DNA of 64,000 nucleotides from Tenrec ecaudatus (Eukaryota > Chordata > Mammalia > Afrosoricida > Tenrecidae). This document shows, piece after piece, positions 1 through 11,945 of this stretch. The first letter of the stretch is position 1, and each line of letters starts with the position of its first letter. Made by a program: the position numbers and the translations under genes. The stretch lies in NCBI RefSeq assembly GCF_050624435.1, contig NC_134530.1, forward strand, positions 145,368,721 to 145,432,720, written 5' to 3'. Under the pieces are notes generated by a model. That model searched no databases. It was not told where the DNA came from and saw nothing but the letters and a program-made list of their open reading frames with translations.

Positions 1-207
1 CAAAATGGCAAAACTCTTGTAAAGCACTAACAACCACCCCGAAAGTCCCCAAGTTGTGAAGTCCATTAACCCACCTGCCATTACCCTCACCCAACCGGGA
101 TCCCACCAACATCTAAACCTGGGAAGACAGTAAGGATTCCTTCCCTGCCTTCTTTATTGCATGAAATGTCTCACACAAGAATTTACACTGGTCTCGACAC
201 ACTTCTT

Positions 208-1005
208 ATTTATTTACTTAATCAATTTATTGAGAGCTCTTACAGCTCTTATCACAATCCATACATATATCCATTGTGTCAAGCACATTTGTACAAATGT
301 CTACTCAACATTTTCAAAACATTTTCTTTCTACTTGAGCCCTTGGTATCAGCTCCTCATTTTTTCCCTCCCTCCTTCCCTCCCTCCCTCATAAACTCTTG
401 ATCATGTATAAGTTATTATTTTTTTCATGTCTTAAACCAACCACTGTCTCCTTTCATCCACTTTTCTGTTGTCCATCCCCCTGGAGGGGAATATTTGTTG
501 ATCCTTGTAATTGGTTCCTCCTTTCTCCCCTCCCCCCTTACCCTCCTAGTATTGTTACTTTCATTATTGGCCCCAAAGGTTTATCTGTCCTAGATTTCCT
601 GTGTTGCAAACTCTTATCTGTACCAGTGTACATGTTCTGGTCTAAGCAGATCTGTAAGGTAGAATTGAGGTCATGTTAGTGGGGGAAGGAAGCATTAAAG
701 AACTAGAGGAAAGTTGTGTGTTTCATCAGTGCTATACTTCACCCTGATTGGCTCATCTCTTCCTTGAGGCCCTTCTGACAGGGGATGTCCAATTGACTAC
801 TGATGGGCTTTGGAGCTCCACTCTGCCCTCCCATTCACTCACATCAAGATGATATTTTTGTTCTGTTTTGGGTCTTAGCTGCATGATTCCTGATCCCTTC
901 AACACCTCGTGATCACACAGGCTAGTGTGTTTCTTCCATGTGGGCTTTGTTGCTTCTCAGCTGGATGTCCACTTGTTTATCTTCAAGCCTCTACGACCCC
1001 AGACG
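208..1005 (-). repeat. Family A repeat, 5'-truncated copy
   Basis: Read on the minus strand this is the 3' part of family A. The + strand begins with the mark ATTGAGAGCTCTTACAGC, followed by the pyrimidine-rich 'ccctccctcc' stretch and, near 907-930, the 'cacctcgtgatcacacaggc' module also seen in the copies at 41.6 and 45.4 kb. No ORF here is credible: the small frames are shadows of low-complexity sequence. It stops near the 'accccagacgc' block. Confidence 0.88.
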
Positions 1006-1455
1006 CCCGACATACAGCTTACTCAATTCATAGTATAAAGGGTGCATTGAAGTGTAGTGCTGGTGAAGAAGCCCCCAACCCAGAATGGATCTGTTCTTGT
1101 CTAGTCAGCCTTTGCTGGATCCTCCATCAGGCTCATCTTCTGACCTCTGGTTCTTTGTACATGAGCCACTGTCCTACTACATTCCCTGCCAAATCCTAGA
1201 GTCAGCAACAGCCTGCCACCTGAACTGCTAACCTTGAATTCATTTGCTTCTGCACCATAAACCTGCCCTCTGACATGTCAGTCTTGGGTTCATCAGTCCC
1301 TGCAGGGAAATAAATCCAATCTGACATCTAATCCATGGACTTGGAAGTTGTCAGACTCTAAAATTGTGTAATTGATTTCCTTGAAATAAACCTTTCACTA
1401 GATATAGATAAATGAACATCACTGGTTTTGCTTCTCTAGAGAAGCTAGCTTAAGA
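1006..1455 (+). mobile_element. LTR fragment, ERVL/MLT2-like (fossil)
   Basis: The right edge contains 'ggttttgcttctctagagaa', the terminal block shared with the ERVL-type LTRs at 15.6, 52.8, 56.6 and 62.0 kb. AATAAA signals precede it, as expected of an LTR 3' half. Assignment rests on that shared end; the left part is unplaced. Confidence 0.4.
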
Positions 1456-1829
1456 AAAACTTCTACTAAATGGTCTTGCTGTTAATAAAATAATCTTTGC
1501 TATTTTTAAATTAGTAACCTTTAACTTTTTAAGATACAATTTGTCACTAAAAATATCATCTACTAACTTTAGTAATCATTTCTACTCATGATCAGCCTCA
1601 GCTCAATAGCTAGATCCTTTCCTTTGACTTGTCAGAGTAACAGCTCCTGTTGGGGAAAGTTGGAGAAAAGGCTTTTCTGAAATGAAAAGAACAGTGAATT
1701 TGAAGCCAGATATTCTCTCAGATAGCTATTTACTCATTTGACTGATAAATGTTTATTTTAAAATATCTATTAAAAACCTTATTATGTGAGAGACTCGATT
1801 ATAGGAGCTGAGTATTGGTTAAGACAGAC

Positions 1830-2012
1830 TTCAGTCTAGACTAACTGTCCAGCTTGAAACCTGATCCAAATTTCCTCATATTCTATTGTGGCAGTAATCT
1901 TGAACAAGTCACTTAATCTCTCAAAACCTGGATTTCTTCATTTATAAAATGAGGAAGTTGATGAGGACTTTAGCATAATGCCTGACATACAGATGATACT
2001 CAGTAAGTAGAT
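1830..2012 (+). repeat. MIR SINE
   Basis: The MIR core is recognisable: 'aacaagtcacttaatctctc', then 'ttcatttataaaatgagga', ending in a degenerate 'gatactcagtaagta'. An ancient mammalian SINE, strongly diverged. Confidence 0.85.
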
Positions 2013-2026
2013 ATAATTAAGAATAT

Positions 2027-2775
2027 CCACCTAGCTGAGTAGCAACAAAGCCCACATGAAAGAAGCACACCAGCCTGTGTGATCACAGGTGTTGAAGAGA
2101 TCAGGTATCAAAGAACAAAAACTCATATCATTTTTAATGAGGGCGAGTACAGGTTGGGAACTCAAGACCTATCTGTAGGCAACTGGACATTCCCTTACAG
2201 AAAGGTTGCAGGGAGGAGGCAAGCCAGTCAGGGTACAGTGTAGCAACGATGAATCATACAACTTTTCTCTAGTTCTTAAATGCTTCCTCCCCCCACTATC
2301 ATGATCACAATTCTACCTTACAAAACTGGCTAGACCAGAGGTTGTACACTGGTACAGATAGCAACTGGAAACAGCGAATCCACAACAGGTGATCCCTTCA
2401 GGACCAGTGGTGAGAGTGGTGATACTGGGAGGGTGGAAGGAGGGTAGGGTAGAAAGGGGGAACCGATTACAAGGATCTACATATAACTTCCTCCCTGGAG
2501 GATGGACAACAGAAAAGTGGGTGAAGGGAGATGTTGGACAGTGTAAGATATGACAAAGTAATAATAATCTATAAATTATCAAGGGTTCATGAGGGAGGAG
2601 GGAGGGAAGAGGAAGGGGGAAAATGAGGAGCTGATACCAAGGGCTCAAGCAGAAAGCAAATGTTCTGAGAATGATGATGGCAACACATTTACAAATATGC
2701 TTGGCACAATGGATGCATGTATGGATTGTGGTAAGAGTTGTACAAGCCCCCAATAAAATGATATATAAAAAAGGA
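2027..2775 (+). repeat. Family A repeat, 5'-truncated copy
   Basis: Sense-orientation copy. It starts at the 'agctgagtagcaacaaagcc' module, passes through 'ggacaacagaaaagtggg' and ends in CCCCCAATAAAATG followed by an A-rich tail. It aligns by eye with 4.75-5.51 kb and 28.9-29.6 kb. Confidence 0.9.
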
Positions 2776-2899
2776 CATCCCACCTAAAAACACAGAAGAG
2801 AAAATTTCAAATTCTTATAGACTCCAAATTTATAAACTCCATGGACACTGGCTAATCCCCTGAAATTATTGGTGTGGGATAATTTTTAAACCTTGAACC

Positions 2900-3140
2900 A
2901 AAAGTATCACATAGTTACTTTTAACTGATTTTTTGACATATATATTATATGTGCTACAAGTCAATGGTTTAAATTTATTAAAAAGAGTTGTGCAATCAGC
3001 ACCACAATCAATCAATGTTTTGTTCATTTTCTTCATTCTTGTATCCATTGTTACTAGTTCCCCGTTGCCTCCCAACTCCCTAAGAATCTATTAGTGTAGC
3101 TAGTGATTCTATAGACTTACCTATCCTAGATTTCATATCA
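2900..3140. repeat. Possible old LINE-1 fragment
   Basis: The words 'agttgtgcaatcagcaccac' and 'tgttttgttcattttcttc' recall the 3' region of old mammalian L1 families. This is a weak memory match only. Confidence 0.28.
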
Positions 3141-3149
3141 AGAAAGTCA

Positions 3150-3689
3150 TTCCCCAAAAAAACAAACAAACAAAAACCACCAGCAACAACAAAATAAAAC
3201 ACAGATAAACTTTAATCCAAAAGAAATCAGAAAATACTACACACTAGAACAAGTTAAAAATAGGTCAGAGGTTTTGGTTTCAGATGATCAGCTGATCACA
3301 CTGAGAGTGTATCCCTCTCCAACAATCAGAAGGCAAACACATCAAGAAAGAGAATGTGGAGTGCAAGCAATCTTGGAGAACCACTCAAGAGATAGTAGCA
3401 CATATATGTAGAAAGGACAAAGAAACTAATAACACCACAAAAACCACACATAATAATGATAGCAACAAACCCATAAACATCAACAATGACACAAAAATGT
3501 TAATGAATTAAATGCACCACTCAAGAGACATAGTAACTGACTAGGTTAAACAAACAAATAAACAAACAACCATGAATATGCTGCTTACAAGAAACAACCC
3601 TCAGACACAAAGATTAAAATAGACTAAAAAGGCTGGATAAAATGTTAAATGAATGACAATAAAAAAAATCAGGTCTGACATGGGAGCAA
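3150..3689 (+). mobile_element. LINE-1 ORF2 fragment, left part (split by insertion)
   Basis: A-rich sequence whose right end reads like the L1 ORF2 endonuclease region ('atgctgcttacaagaaac', then 'ctaaaaaggctggataaaa'). The matching continuation is at 5,513-5,955, beyond a family A insertion. No frame is open over the expected ORF2 region. Confidence 0.7.
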
Positions 3690-5512
3690 ACTAAGAGGAA
3701 AAGAGTAAGCGAGAGAGAGGACCTCATTCTGGCCCACCAGCCTCGAGGACAACACTCCTGCTAGGAGCAGCGGAGGCACAGAGAGGACCACAGGGCCAGC
3801 CGCAAGAAGATACACGATGTCCCTTCACTGACCCAAAGCACTTCATGGGACAGCACTGGAAACACAGTGTGGGAATTGTGCCCAGTCTGACCACCACCAC
3901 ACCAGGGCAAAATATAAAGGGAGTGCAACAGAGCAGCAAGGGGAGCAAAGCACCAAAGTTCCGAGGAATCCCCAAAATAGAATTCTGGCTCAGGAGACAG
4001 GACTTGGAACCCCATCAGACCCAATCGGCACACATACACAAGGGTCAGCTGACAGACCTGGAACTATTCATAAGCTCCTTTTCCCCTTTCTTCTTCTTCC
4101 TTCCCCCCCCCCACCCCCGCCCCATGTCTATATAATAGAGGTAAGACAAACAATCCTGAGGAGAAAACAACGGGACCAATGGTTCCGCGGGGACAAGGGA
4201 GAGAGGGAACTCAGAGAAAGGGAGGGGGGAGCCAACAAACCCAGGGACAAGAGGTCTAAAATCAATGGCCAGGAGGGCGTAGAATGCCTGGTGAGGTCTG
4301 AGCAAGTGCAATGTAGTTGAGAGGAATTACTGATTGCTGAATGAAATTCAAACATAATAGTAGGACAAAAGGAAAATAAAAGAAAATCGAGGAAAGAATT
4401 AGGCAAAAGATAATTATAGAGGTATAAATATGGGCATGTATATATGCAAATATATTAATATATAATGTTAGGGATATAGGTCGGTGTACATATATTTATA
4501 GGTTAAATATCAAGGTAGCAGATGGACACTGGGTCTCTACTCAAGTCCTCCCTCAATGCAAGAACACTTTGTTCTCATAACCTGGCATTCTATGATGTCC
4601 ATCTTTCCAACATGATTGCTAACGTCTAAATGGGTGCATAAGCAAATGTGGTGAAGAAAGCTGATGACCCCCGGCCATTAAAAGGTATAGCATCTGAAAT
4701 CTTAAAGGTTTGGAGTTAAACGAGTGGTCATCTAGCAGGGAAACAACAGAGCCCATATGGAAGAAGCACACTAGCCTGTGTGATCATGAGGTTTTGACAG
4801 GATCAGGTATCAAGCATCAGAAGACCCAAAACAAACAATCACATTGATGCAAACGAGGGGGGTCAGAGTGGAGATCCAAAGCTCATGTGTAGACAATTGC
4901 ATATCCCCTCACACAAAGGTCTCAAGGACAGGAAGAGCCAGCCAGGGTGTGGTGTAGCAACAATGAAACACACAACATTCCTGTAGTTCTTTCATGCTTC
5001 CTCACCACCACCTCCACGCCCTACTATCATGACCTCAGTTCTTTCTTCCAAATATGGCTAGACTGGAGCATATACACTGGTACAGATAAGAGCTCTCGAC
5101 ACACAGAATCCAAGACAGATCAACACTCCAGAAATAATTATGTGAGTAGCAATACCATGAGGGTAGGCAGAAGGTGGTGTGAGAAGAGGGAGAAAGGGGA
5201 AACCAATCTGTGATACACGTATAATCCCCTCCCCGGGAGGGGGGGATGGACAACAGAAATATGGGTGAAGGGAGACAGCAGATAGTGTAAGATATGAAAA
5301 TAATAATAACAATAATTTATAATTTATCAAGGAGTTATGAGAATGGGAGGGGAGGGAGGGATAAAAGAGGAGCTGATACCAAGGGCTCAAGTAGAAAGAA
5401 AATCTTTTTAAAATGATGATGGCAACATATGTATAAATGTGCTTGATACAATTGATGTATGCATTGTTATAAGAGCTTTAAGAGCCCCAATAAAATGATT
5501 TATAAAAAATAA
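3690..5512 (+). repeat. Family A repeat, longest copy in the window
   Basis: About 1.8 kb. Order: GC-rich head (3.70-4.05 kb, with 'ggaggcacagagaggaccac'), a pyrimidine tract (4.08-4.13 kb), an A/G-rich body, the 'cacactagcctgtgtgatca' module, a pyrimidine/purine-rich 3' region, and the tail 'gagccccaataaaatg'. No ORF is long enough or repeat-like enough to suggest a protein, so I read it as non-autonomous. It interrupts an L1 ORF2 fragment in the same orientation. It is the best candidate here for near full length, since the shared head at 3.70-4.05 kb is otherwise only partly present at the window end. Confidence 0.85.
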
Positions 5513-5955
5513 ACTGTTAAAGCAGGTGTGGCACTATTAATCTCTGATAAAATACATTTGAAGGCAAAAAACATAATTAGAGAGAAAAAATTACATAATG
5601 ATTAAAGGACTAACAGAATGCCCAAATCTTTTCCCAGTCCTCCCTAAAAATTTACCATATTAAGAAGATATCACATATAAACCCTATACAAATCAGTGAA
5701 CAATCTTAGAAATACATCAATCAAACTCTCACAAAACTGAAGCGAGAAGTAGACCATGACAGTAATAGTAGGAGACTTCAATACACTACTGATAAGGAAA
5801 GATAAATGATCAGGAAAGACACAAAAGAACTAAGCAATACTATCAACCAACTTGACCTCCTAGACATATAGAGAGCAGTCCAACAACAACATCATATATA
5901 TTTTTTTCCAGTACACACAAGATGGTCTCAAAAATAGATTCTGTGTTCTTATGAT
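5513..5955 (+). mobile_element. LINE-1 ORF2 endonuclease-domain fragment, right part
   Basis: Conceptual translation, with stops and a frame change, resembles the L1 apurinic endonuclease: a block like 'ALLISDK', then a degraded 'VGDFNT' block near 5.76 kb (bases 'gtaggagacttcaatacac'), then a block like 'LSNTINQLDLLDI' and a serine/phenylalanine-rich stretch near 5.9 kb. Order and spacing fit L1 ORF2. A dead fragment, older than the family A copy that splits it. Confidence 0.85.
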
Positions 5956-6059
5956 GTGGGTCTGATCAATATTCACCTTGAAGAAAGAATCAGTGAAGAT
6001 ATATGTGCTATGGCATAGTGTGGTTTAAAAAAAATCAAATTAAGCCCAGCTATCAGAAA

Positions 6060-6552
6060 GAATAGCTTGTGGGGTCTTAAATTCTTGTCTCGAAACAAGC
6101 AGCCATCTAAGTGTGATGTCAGCTAAACTCACAGTGAAGAAGCACATCAGCCTGTGTGATCCAAGGATTGCAAATTCAAAAATCCAAGATCAAAGGAAGG
6201 AACTGGTTAGAGTTTAAATGCTGAGCACCCTGTGTACAGACGACAGAAGAGAATGAAAGCCCAAAATCCGTTTGCAGAGACTCCACAGGGATTAAGCCTC
6301 CTCCACTGAGTTCCCTTTGGCCGATGACCAGGGACGTGAAAAGCCTGGCCTTCAGACAGAGAATGGAGTAATTACTCAGAGAAATTGTAGGTGAAAGGAT
6401 ACAGTGGATGGTGTAAGATACGGCGCGCACACACACACACACACAAAATAATAATATTTAATATAATAAGGCTTCCTAGGGAGTAGCTTGGGGAGGGAGG
6501 GAATCATGGTGGCAGCAATTGTCTATAAGAACTCCCAATACAATTATTTTAA
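6060..6552 (+). repeat. Family A relative, diverged subfamily
   Basis: It carries 'gcttgtggggtcttaaat', 'gaagcacatcagcctgtgtg', 'gatggtgtaagata' and the tail 'actcccaatacaattatttt'. These match the order of family A modules but with large deletions and a different tail, suggesting an older subfamily. A (CA)n run lies at about 6,427-6,447. Confidence 0.7.
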
Positions 6553-6639
6553 ATTTATATATGTACATAAATATATATAATAGTTTAGCTTAACTAGTAA
6601 AAATGTCTGCCTTGAGCATTATGCTTTTTAAAGAACTAT

Positions 6640-6836
6640 CTATATAGGGTCAAACTGACAACAACAACTTGAACAATTAGATAGGAACCTCAGGAGTCTA
6701 ATGTGTAAAAAAAGGCTAATTTAGAAAAACTGCTGAGAATGTTTGCATAACTTGAAGGATATCATCAATGCTACTGCATTGTATGTGTGGGGATTGTTGA
6801 ATTGGTGGGTGTTTTGCAGTGTGTTCTTGAAAGAAA
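6640..6836 (+). repeat. Possible LINE-1 3' end
   Basis: 'gcataacttgaaggatatca' followed by 'ggattgttgaattggtggg' and a short A-rich tail looks like an afrotherian L1 3' terminus. Recognition is from memory. Confidence 0.35.
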
Positions 6837-8405
6837 AAAAGAATGTCCCCTCAAAAGGTCTTTCAGACCAAGTTATGGCTTTGTAGTTATAAATACTTAT
6901 GAGCGCAATTCAGATATTAGGGTTTTGTTCATTTGTGGGCTCAAAACAGTGGTTAAATGCTTGCAAAAGTCTGGGTATTTAGTAGTAAAAATAGAAAAAT
7001 ATGCCTTAACTCTCAAAATCAAATGAATTTGTTCCAGCTCATTGGTTATTTTACCCTTGTTTTAATTGTTGGACTCATTTGACATCTGTAATAATTTGTT
7101 GGTTTGAACAAATGGCTTTGTAGTGTGTTAATGCCTGTCAGTGAATTAGCATCATAAGACCGTCACTCTTAAACTTAAATTTCTTAAAATAATCAATGAC
7201 AAGAATCCAAGAGAACACAAAGTCTTTAGATTCCTGATTAATGGCTTTTCTCAGGTATTTATTTCTGAAGATACTAGTTTCAGTTTTTTAAAAAACCTAC
7301 ATAGTAAGGAATTGTAATAAGTAATTGTAATAGTAAGTAATGTAATTTTTCTTCCAGAGGTTAAAATCAAATTGAATACTTCCTTCAAAATATTCCTCTA
7401 ATATGTTCCCGCTAAAGCATCACATACGCATGTATTTTCAATCGTTAGATTAAAGCTCTTTATAAAGGCTATAAAACATAAAGAGTCATTATATTGAAGT
7501 GGAAGTTTAACCCAAAGCAAGGCAGAAAATAGATTCCCTATAAAGTGAAGGTCCCTTGGTTTCATAATTTTCCAGGTAAACAGCCATTCCCTGCTAGAGC
7601 CTTTTGGGAAATGCCCGAGAGCAACTCTGTCTAGGGACGAGGTGGCTTTGCTCACAGAGGGACTCCAGTTTGCACTGAGGGAAGAAGTTGAGAAATGGGA
7701 CCAAAGCTCATCGGACCTCTTAACTTCAGAGAGAGGGAGTGAGAGAGCAAGCTCACACTCAGTTTTGTCAAGTCACAGGGAATTGTGTTTCTGGAAAAAA
7801 GAAGGATCACAAATGTCCACCCAATTACCTGGATCCGAGGGAGGTGGTCATGCCATGGTCTGGCTCCCCAAAGTAGCAGTGGATCTCTCAGATGGTCTGC
7901 CAGGTAACACCATCTATTCTATTGGGATCACCTGTAGCCCTCCTTCTTTTTAATTTCTCCTTTGCTAGAAGAGGACAGGTTACAATATCCTAACATAATA
8001 AGCCAACTAATCAATTGATTGGGAAAATCAAGCTATTTGTGTATTTGTCTGACCAAGGTCCACTTGAACCAGGAGGCATGAGCCAACGATCCTTGATAAT
8101 CAGTTGGGTGTTGGCTGAAGTGATTGTTTAATTTACTGTCCACTTAATTCAGCCAAAATAACAGATTCACTGAGTAGTTTTGTTTTTATTTTGCTTTATG
8201 GTATGATTCTTCTCTTTCCCACATGCTTACATTATGAGTGTAAGCATTTCCATCCTGGGGGAATGGAAAGCTTCTCAATTAGGAATATAGGAGGTTTTGA
8301 ATTTGATATGAAAAAATGATCAAATTCAAAACCTCCTCCAAATGCTTCAAAAAAAATCAAAACCCGCTGCCAAGCCCATTCCAACTCATTAGTCTCCTCT
8401 AATTG
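6837..8405. other. Gene-free stretch, no clear feature
   Basis: No conserved coding frame, splice pair or recognised repeat apart from AT-rich tracts. A short inverted pair ('cctcctatattcctaatt'-like and its mirror around 8,280-8,340) is visible but unexplained. Confidence 0.5.
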
Positions 8406-8410
8406 TCTTC

Positions 8411-8612
8411 ACAGGAGTCCTGATGGCACCATGATTAAGTACTCAGCTGCCAAGGGAAAGGTTGGAAGTTCAACCTCACTAGCTGCTTGGAGGAGACAGT
8501 GGTAAACTGCTTCTGTGAAGATGTACCGCCTTAGAAACTGAAATCCAAGGGAGCAGGTCTAGTTTGTCCTACAGTTTCTGTGTCAGTCAACTAGGTGACA
8601 GTTTTTTTAGTG
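8411..8612 (+). repeat. AfroSINE
   Basis: 'ggagtcctgatggcaccatg' head, 'ggaagttcaacctcactagc' B-box-like region, and a degenerate 'tcagtcaactaggtgacag' end. Diverged. Confidence 0.85.
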
Positions 8613-9067
8613 GGTCTAAATTGTTTTCACAAATCCTTCTTACTGAACATCTGCAGTGAAGGAAGCAGATTCCTTTCTGGGAAAGGTCATGGCTAATAAA
8701 AAAAAGTGTTGATGAAAATGAGAGGGGTGAAAGAGAAAGAAATTAAGAGGAGAGGAGCGGAAAGGAGAAGAGAGCTACCACATATTGAGCCCTCACTGCC
8801 TCAGCCCTGGGTCAATGTGATGTCCAGGCAAACTGTAAGCCATGTTTGGTTTGTGACTCTGGAGCCAAGCGGTCTATGTGAGCAGGGTTAACCCAGAAGC
8901 ACCATAGTAGAGTCCAGACTTCTAACTTTTACATTTCTTCACTTCTGCTTGGGGAAAGAGGTAGTGGAAGAGACAGCAGGTTCATATTTAATAAAAACAT
9001 AAATTCTTAATAACATAGATAAATAACCATAACAACAAAAACTCCTTGTTGTAATGTGATTTACAAT

Positions 9068-9255
9068 TGCCAGAGACCCCCAGGTGTTACAGAGTAGAAC
9101 TACCGCAAGGATTTGGGGGAGCTATAATCTCGATAGAAGCCGATTGCCAGGGTTTTCTTACATAATGCAGCTGAGTGGGTTCAAACTATCAACCTCTAAG
9201 TTAGTCGTTGAAAGCAACCATTTGTCACCCTCCAAGACATCAGAATCACCAACCT
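9068..9255 (-). repeat. AfroSINE
   Basis: Minus-strand copy: 'acagagtagaactaccgca', then 'gtgggttcaaactatcaacc'. Diverged. Confidence 0.75.
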
Positions 9256-9537
9256 GTCCGCTGGCTTTGAAAGCCCTGTTGCTGGAGACCTGGAGGGCTA
9301 AGAATTAGTTCATTCTCTCTGTGTGCATGAGTAGGGATTCGAACCTAGGCCTGTTATCAGAACCTGTGTCAGGTTCCACTGCCTTTCTTGTCAGCTCTGT
9401 ACTCTTATCTTCTACTCATTTCATCTTGTCCATCCTGCCTTACTGCACCGCGCCCAGGTGACACAGCTGTCTGGAAGCAGGAATGTTAAGTGGCTACAAA
9501 GAAGATATGGCTATCCCTTTGTTATTCTCAAATGACT

Positions 9538-9652
9538 CACTGCCATCAGCTTGATTTCTACTCATAGTGACCCTATAGGGCAGGGTAGAACTGCCTCTGT
9601 GGGTTTCTGAGACAGTAGTAGAAAGCCTTGCTTTCTCCTGAGTCTCAAAAAG
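9538..9652 (-). repeat. AfroSINE, partial
   Basis: 'actcatagtgaccctatagg' and 'gcagggtagaactgcctctg' are the conserved 3' half in reverse. Confidence 0.9.
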
Positions 9653-10116
9653 GGGATTTATATATGAGGGGGCTTTACAAAGTTCATGGGGGAAATTCCA
9701 TTATGCTTTAATTCCATTTTCCACTATTTAAGGCTGGAGGTTGACCCGATGTATTTTTCTTTTACGATTATAACGTAAGGACACGGTGGTAGTAGTATGA
9801 CAGTAAGCCCAGGAAACAGCATGTGGGCTGTTCCCGCCTTGCCCCACTCCCCCCTCCCCCCCCCCGCCCCAACCTACACAGCATTGCTCTGAAATGAAAA
9901 CCTGGGCTAAAAGTTGCCTTGTGGAAATTTCCACCCACTCCCCTTCTCTGAGAGAGGGTGCCCGGTAGCCTGCATTTCACAGGTGTGCTTCCCAGGTCCC
10001 ATGAGAGGCTATGCTAATTGTCTGGTGGGAAGACTCCAGGGTCTGAATCTGGTTTCTGTCATTTTCAAGCTGGCGACCACAGCTACATCGTTTAACTCTT
10101 CACTGCCTCCATGCAG

Positions 10117-10282
10117 GAGCCGTGGAGAAGCAGTGCTTAGTGCTTGACTGTTAACCAAGCCGACAGCTGCCCCAGGGCAGAAAGATGTAGGCAGTGTGCT
10201 TTGGTAAGAATGTGTCCTTGGAAACCCTAAGAAAGAGTGTACTCTGTCCTATAGTGTCACTACCGGTCAGAATCCACGGGTT
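10117..10282 (+). repeat. AfroSINE
   Basis: 'ggagccgtggagaagcagtg' head, 'actctgtcctatagtgtcac' and 'ggtcagaatccacggg' toward the end. Confidence 0.85.
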
Positions 10283-10596
10283 TTGCTTTTGCCTCCAAGC
10301 AGCGTGCACCACGGCACTCCAAGTCTGAGACTGCCATGTGTGCACTGGAGGGAATGGAGGGAAGCCCTTGTGGGGCACTTCCCTCAAGCTCCCCATGTTC
10401 TACTGGGCATGCTCTAGACACCAGGACTCCAGGTCAGCTGAGATTCCAAGTGAGTCCGCTGATCACTTAGAAAACTGGAAGGAATGCTCCACCAAAAGAA
10501 CCCAGGGCTTTGGATTCGCTTTCAATACATTTTCCAAAGGTTGTTGGTGTGCTAAGGGATCACAGGAGCATCTTAATTCCACAATTACATATGAGA

Positions 10597-10615
10597 GCGC
10601 ACACGCACACACACT

Positions 10616-10646
<31 letters not shown>

Positions 10647-10647
10647 T
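10597..10647. repeat. (CA)n microsatellite
   Basis: Imperfect then pure CA dinucleotides ending at 'cacactcattcattcag'. Confidence 0.95.
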
Positions 10648-11230
10648 CATTCATTCAGAGCCAGTGCTGCCACAGAGACTTGATATTTCAAGTCAATGCC
10701 CCCTTCAAAGCAAGGGCAATTCCTTGGGATTTTTAAGCAGTAAGACTTTTAAGTCCTGAAAAACCAGAGATTGCTCAGTCTTTGCATTTGTGAGTGTTCC
10801 GCCACACTAGGCCAGTTAAGCTCTTCTCTAACCCGGTGTCCCATTTCACAGATAAGAATCTATCAGAGAAATTAAATCACTTATTTCAAGACTGGCTCCA
10901 AGAAAGCAGAGCCTCTGGCGTTGAGGGTTGTCTAGCTGTAAGTACCTCGTTATTACACTTCCATAGTCTTTCTGTGCTGCTGCCTGCATTTCCTCATTTC
11001 TACTTGCAGCAACTTGGGCCCCCTCTAATTATCATTCCTAAGGAGATACAGATCTGGTCTGAAGGGGCTGAAAATACTACAGTAAGTAAAAGACCACTGC
11101 AATGTTGTTGATGATCCTGGGTGGGGTATTTGTTTGTCCCTGGGCTTTGGAGTAGAGTTTTCACCAAAACAAGTCTGAGGAGGTGACTGGAACTAGCTTA
11201 TCTCCCTCAAAAGAATGGAGGCCATTTCAT

Positions 11231-11541
11231 ACAAGCATACCTCGGATAGATTGAGAGTTTGGTTGCAGCAAATCTCACAAGAAAGTGAGCCACACAATTT
11301 TTTTTTGTTTCCCACTGCGTCTCAGTTGGGTTTACATCATATTGCAGTCGATTAAGAGTGTGATAGCATTACGCAATAGTTAATATCGTGAGAATTAGGC
11401 AAGGTGACACAGAGACAGGCAGTGCGCACATGCTGCTAGCAAAATGACGCCAATAGACTTGCTCCACAGGATTGCCTCAAAGGTGCAATTTCCAAAAATA
11501 CGCATCTGTGAAGTGCAATGAAACAAGGTGTGCATGCCTTA
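11231..11541. mobile_element. Tigger1-derived DNA transposon, internally deleted
   Basis: Left end 'caagcatacctcgg' and right end 'ggtgtgcatgcctta' are degenerate copies of the Tigger1 inverted repeats (type 'caggcatacctcg'). Inside, 'gtgagccacacaatttttt', 'gatagcattacgcaatag' and 'aaatgacgccaatagactt' match the two ends of Tigger1 as I remember it, with the transposase middle missing. About 310 bases; pogo-like (TcMar) superfamily, non-autonomous and old. Confidence 0.9.
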
Positions 11542-11769
11542 AGCTACCTGGTTCGGGATTTTTTAAAAACCTATTTACTGCAGCCCTAAGGAAATCTATT
11601 TGCTGACTGTTGTTTGTTTGTTTGCGGACTGGTTGTATCTTTTTAAAATTATGGGAGAAAGCACATGTGTACCTGGATTGCACTGGCATGACTGCTGACC
11701 TCAGGGTTTGTTTTTGTTTGTTTGTTTTGTTTTTTTACCTTACTCTCACAATCTTTCTCTTGCTTACTA

Positions 11770-11945
11770 GATACTAGTGGCTGAGGAGTCGACTCTGACT
11801 CATGGTGGGTATGTCAGAGTAGAACTGTGCTCCTGTCAATGGCTGCTTTCTCAGAGGTAGATTGCCAGGCCTTTATTCCAAGGCATCAGAGGGAGGACTC
11901 TAACCGCTAGCCTTTTGGTTACCATCAAGAACATTAACAGTTTGC
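11770..11945 (-). repeat. AfroSINE
   Basis: 'gactctgactcatggtgggt' and 'tgtcagagtagaactgtgc' mark the reversed 3' half; 'taaccgctagccttttggtt' marks the head. Confidence 0.88.

Noticed and set aside
8280-8345. Short inverted repeat near 8.3 kb as a regulatory hairpin
   Set aside because: Small, AT-rich and imperfect; no promoter or terminator context, so chance is as likely.
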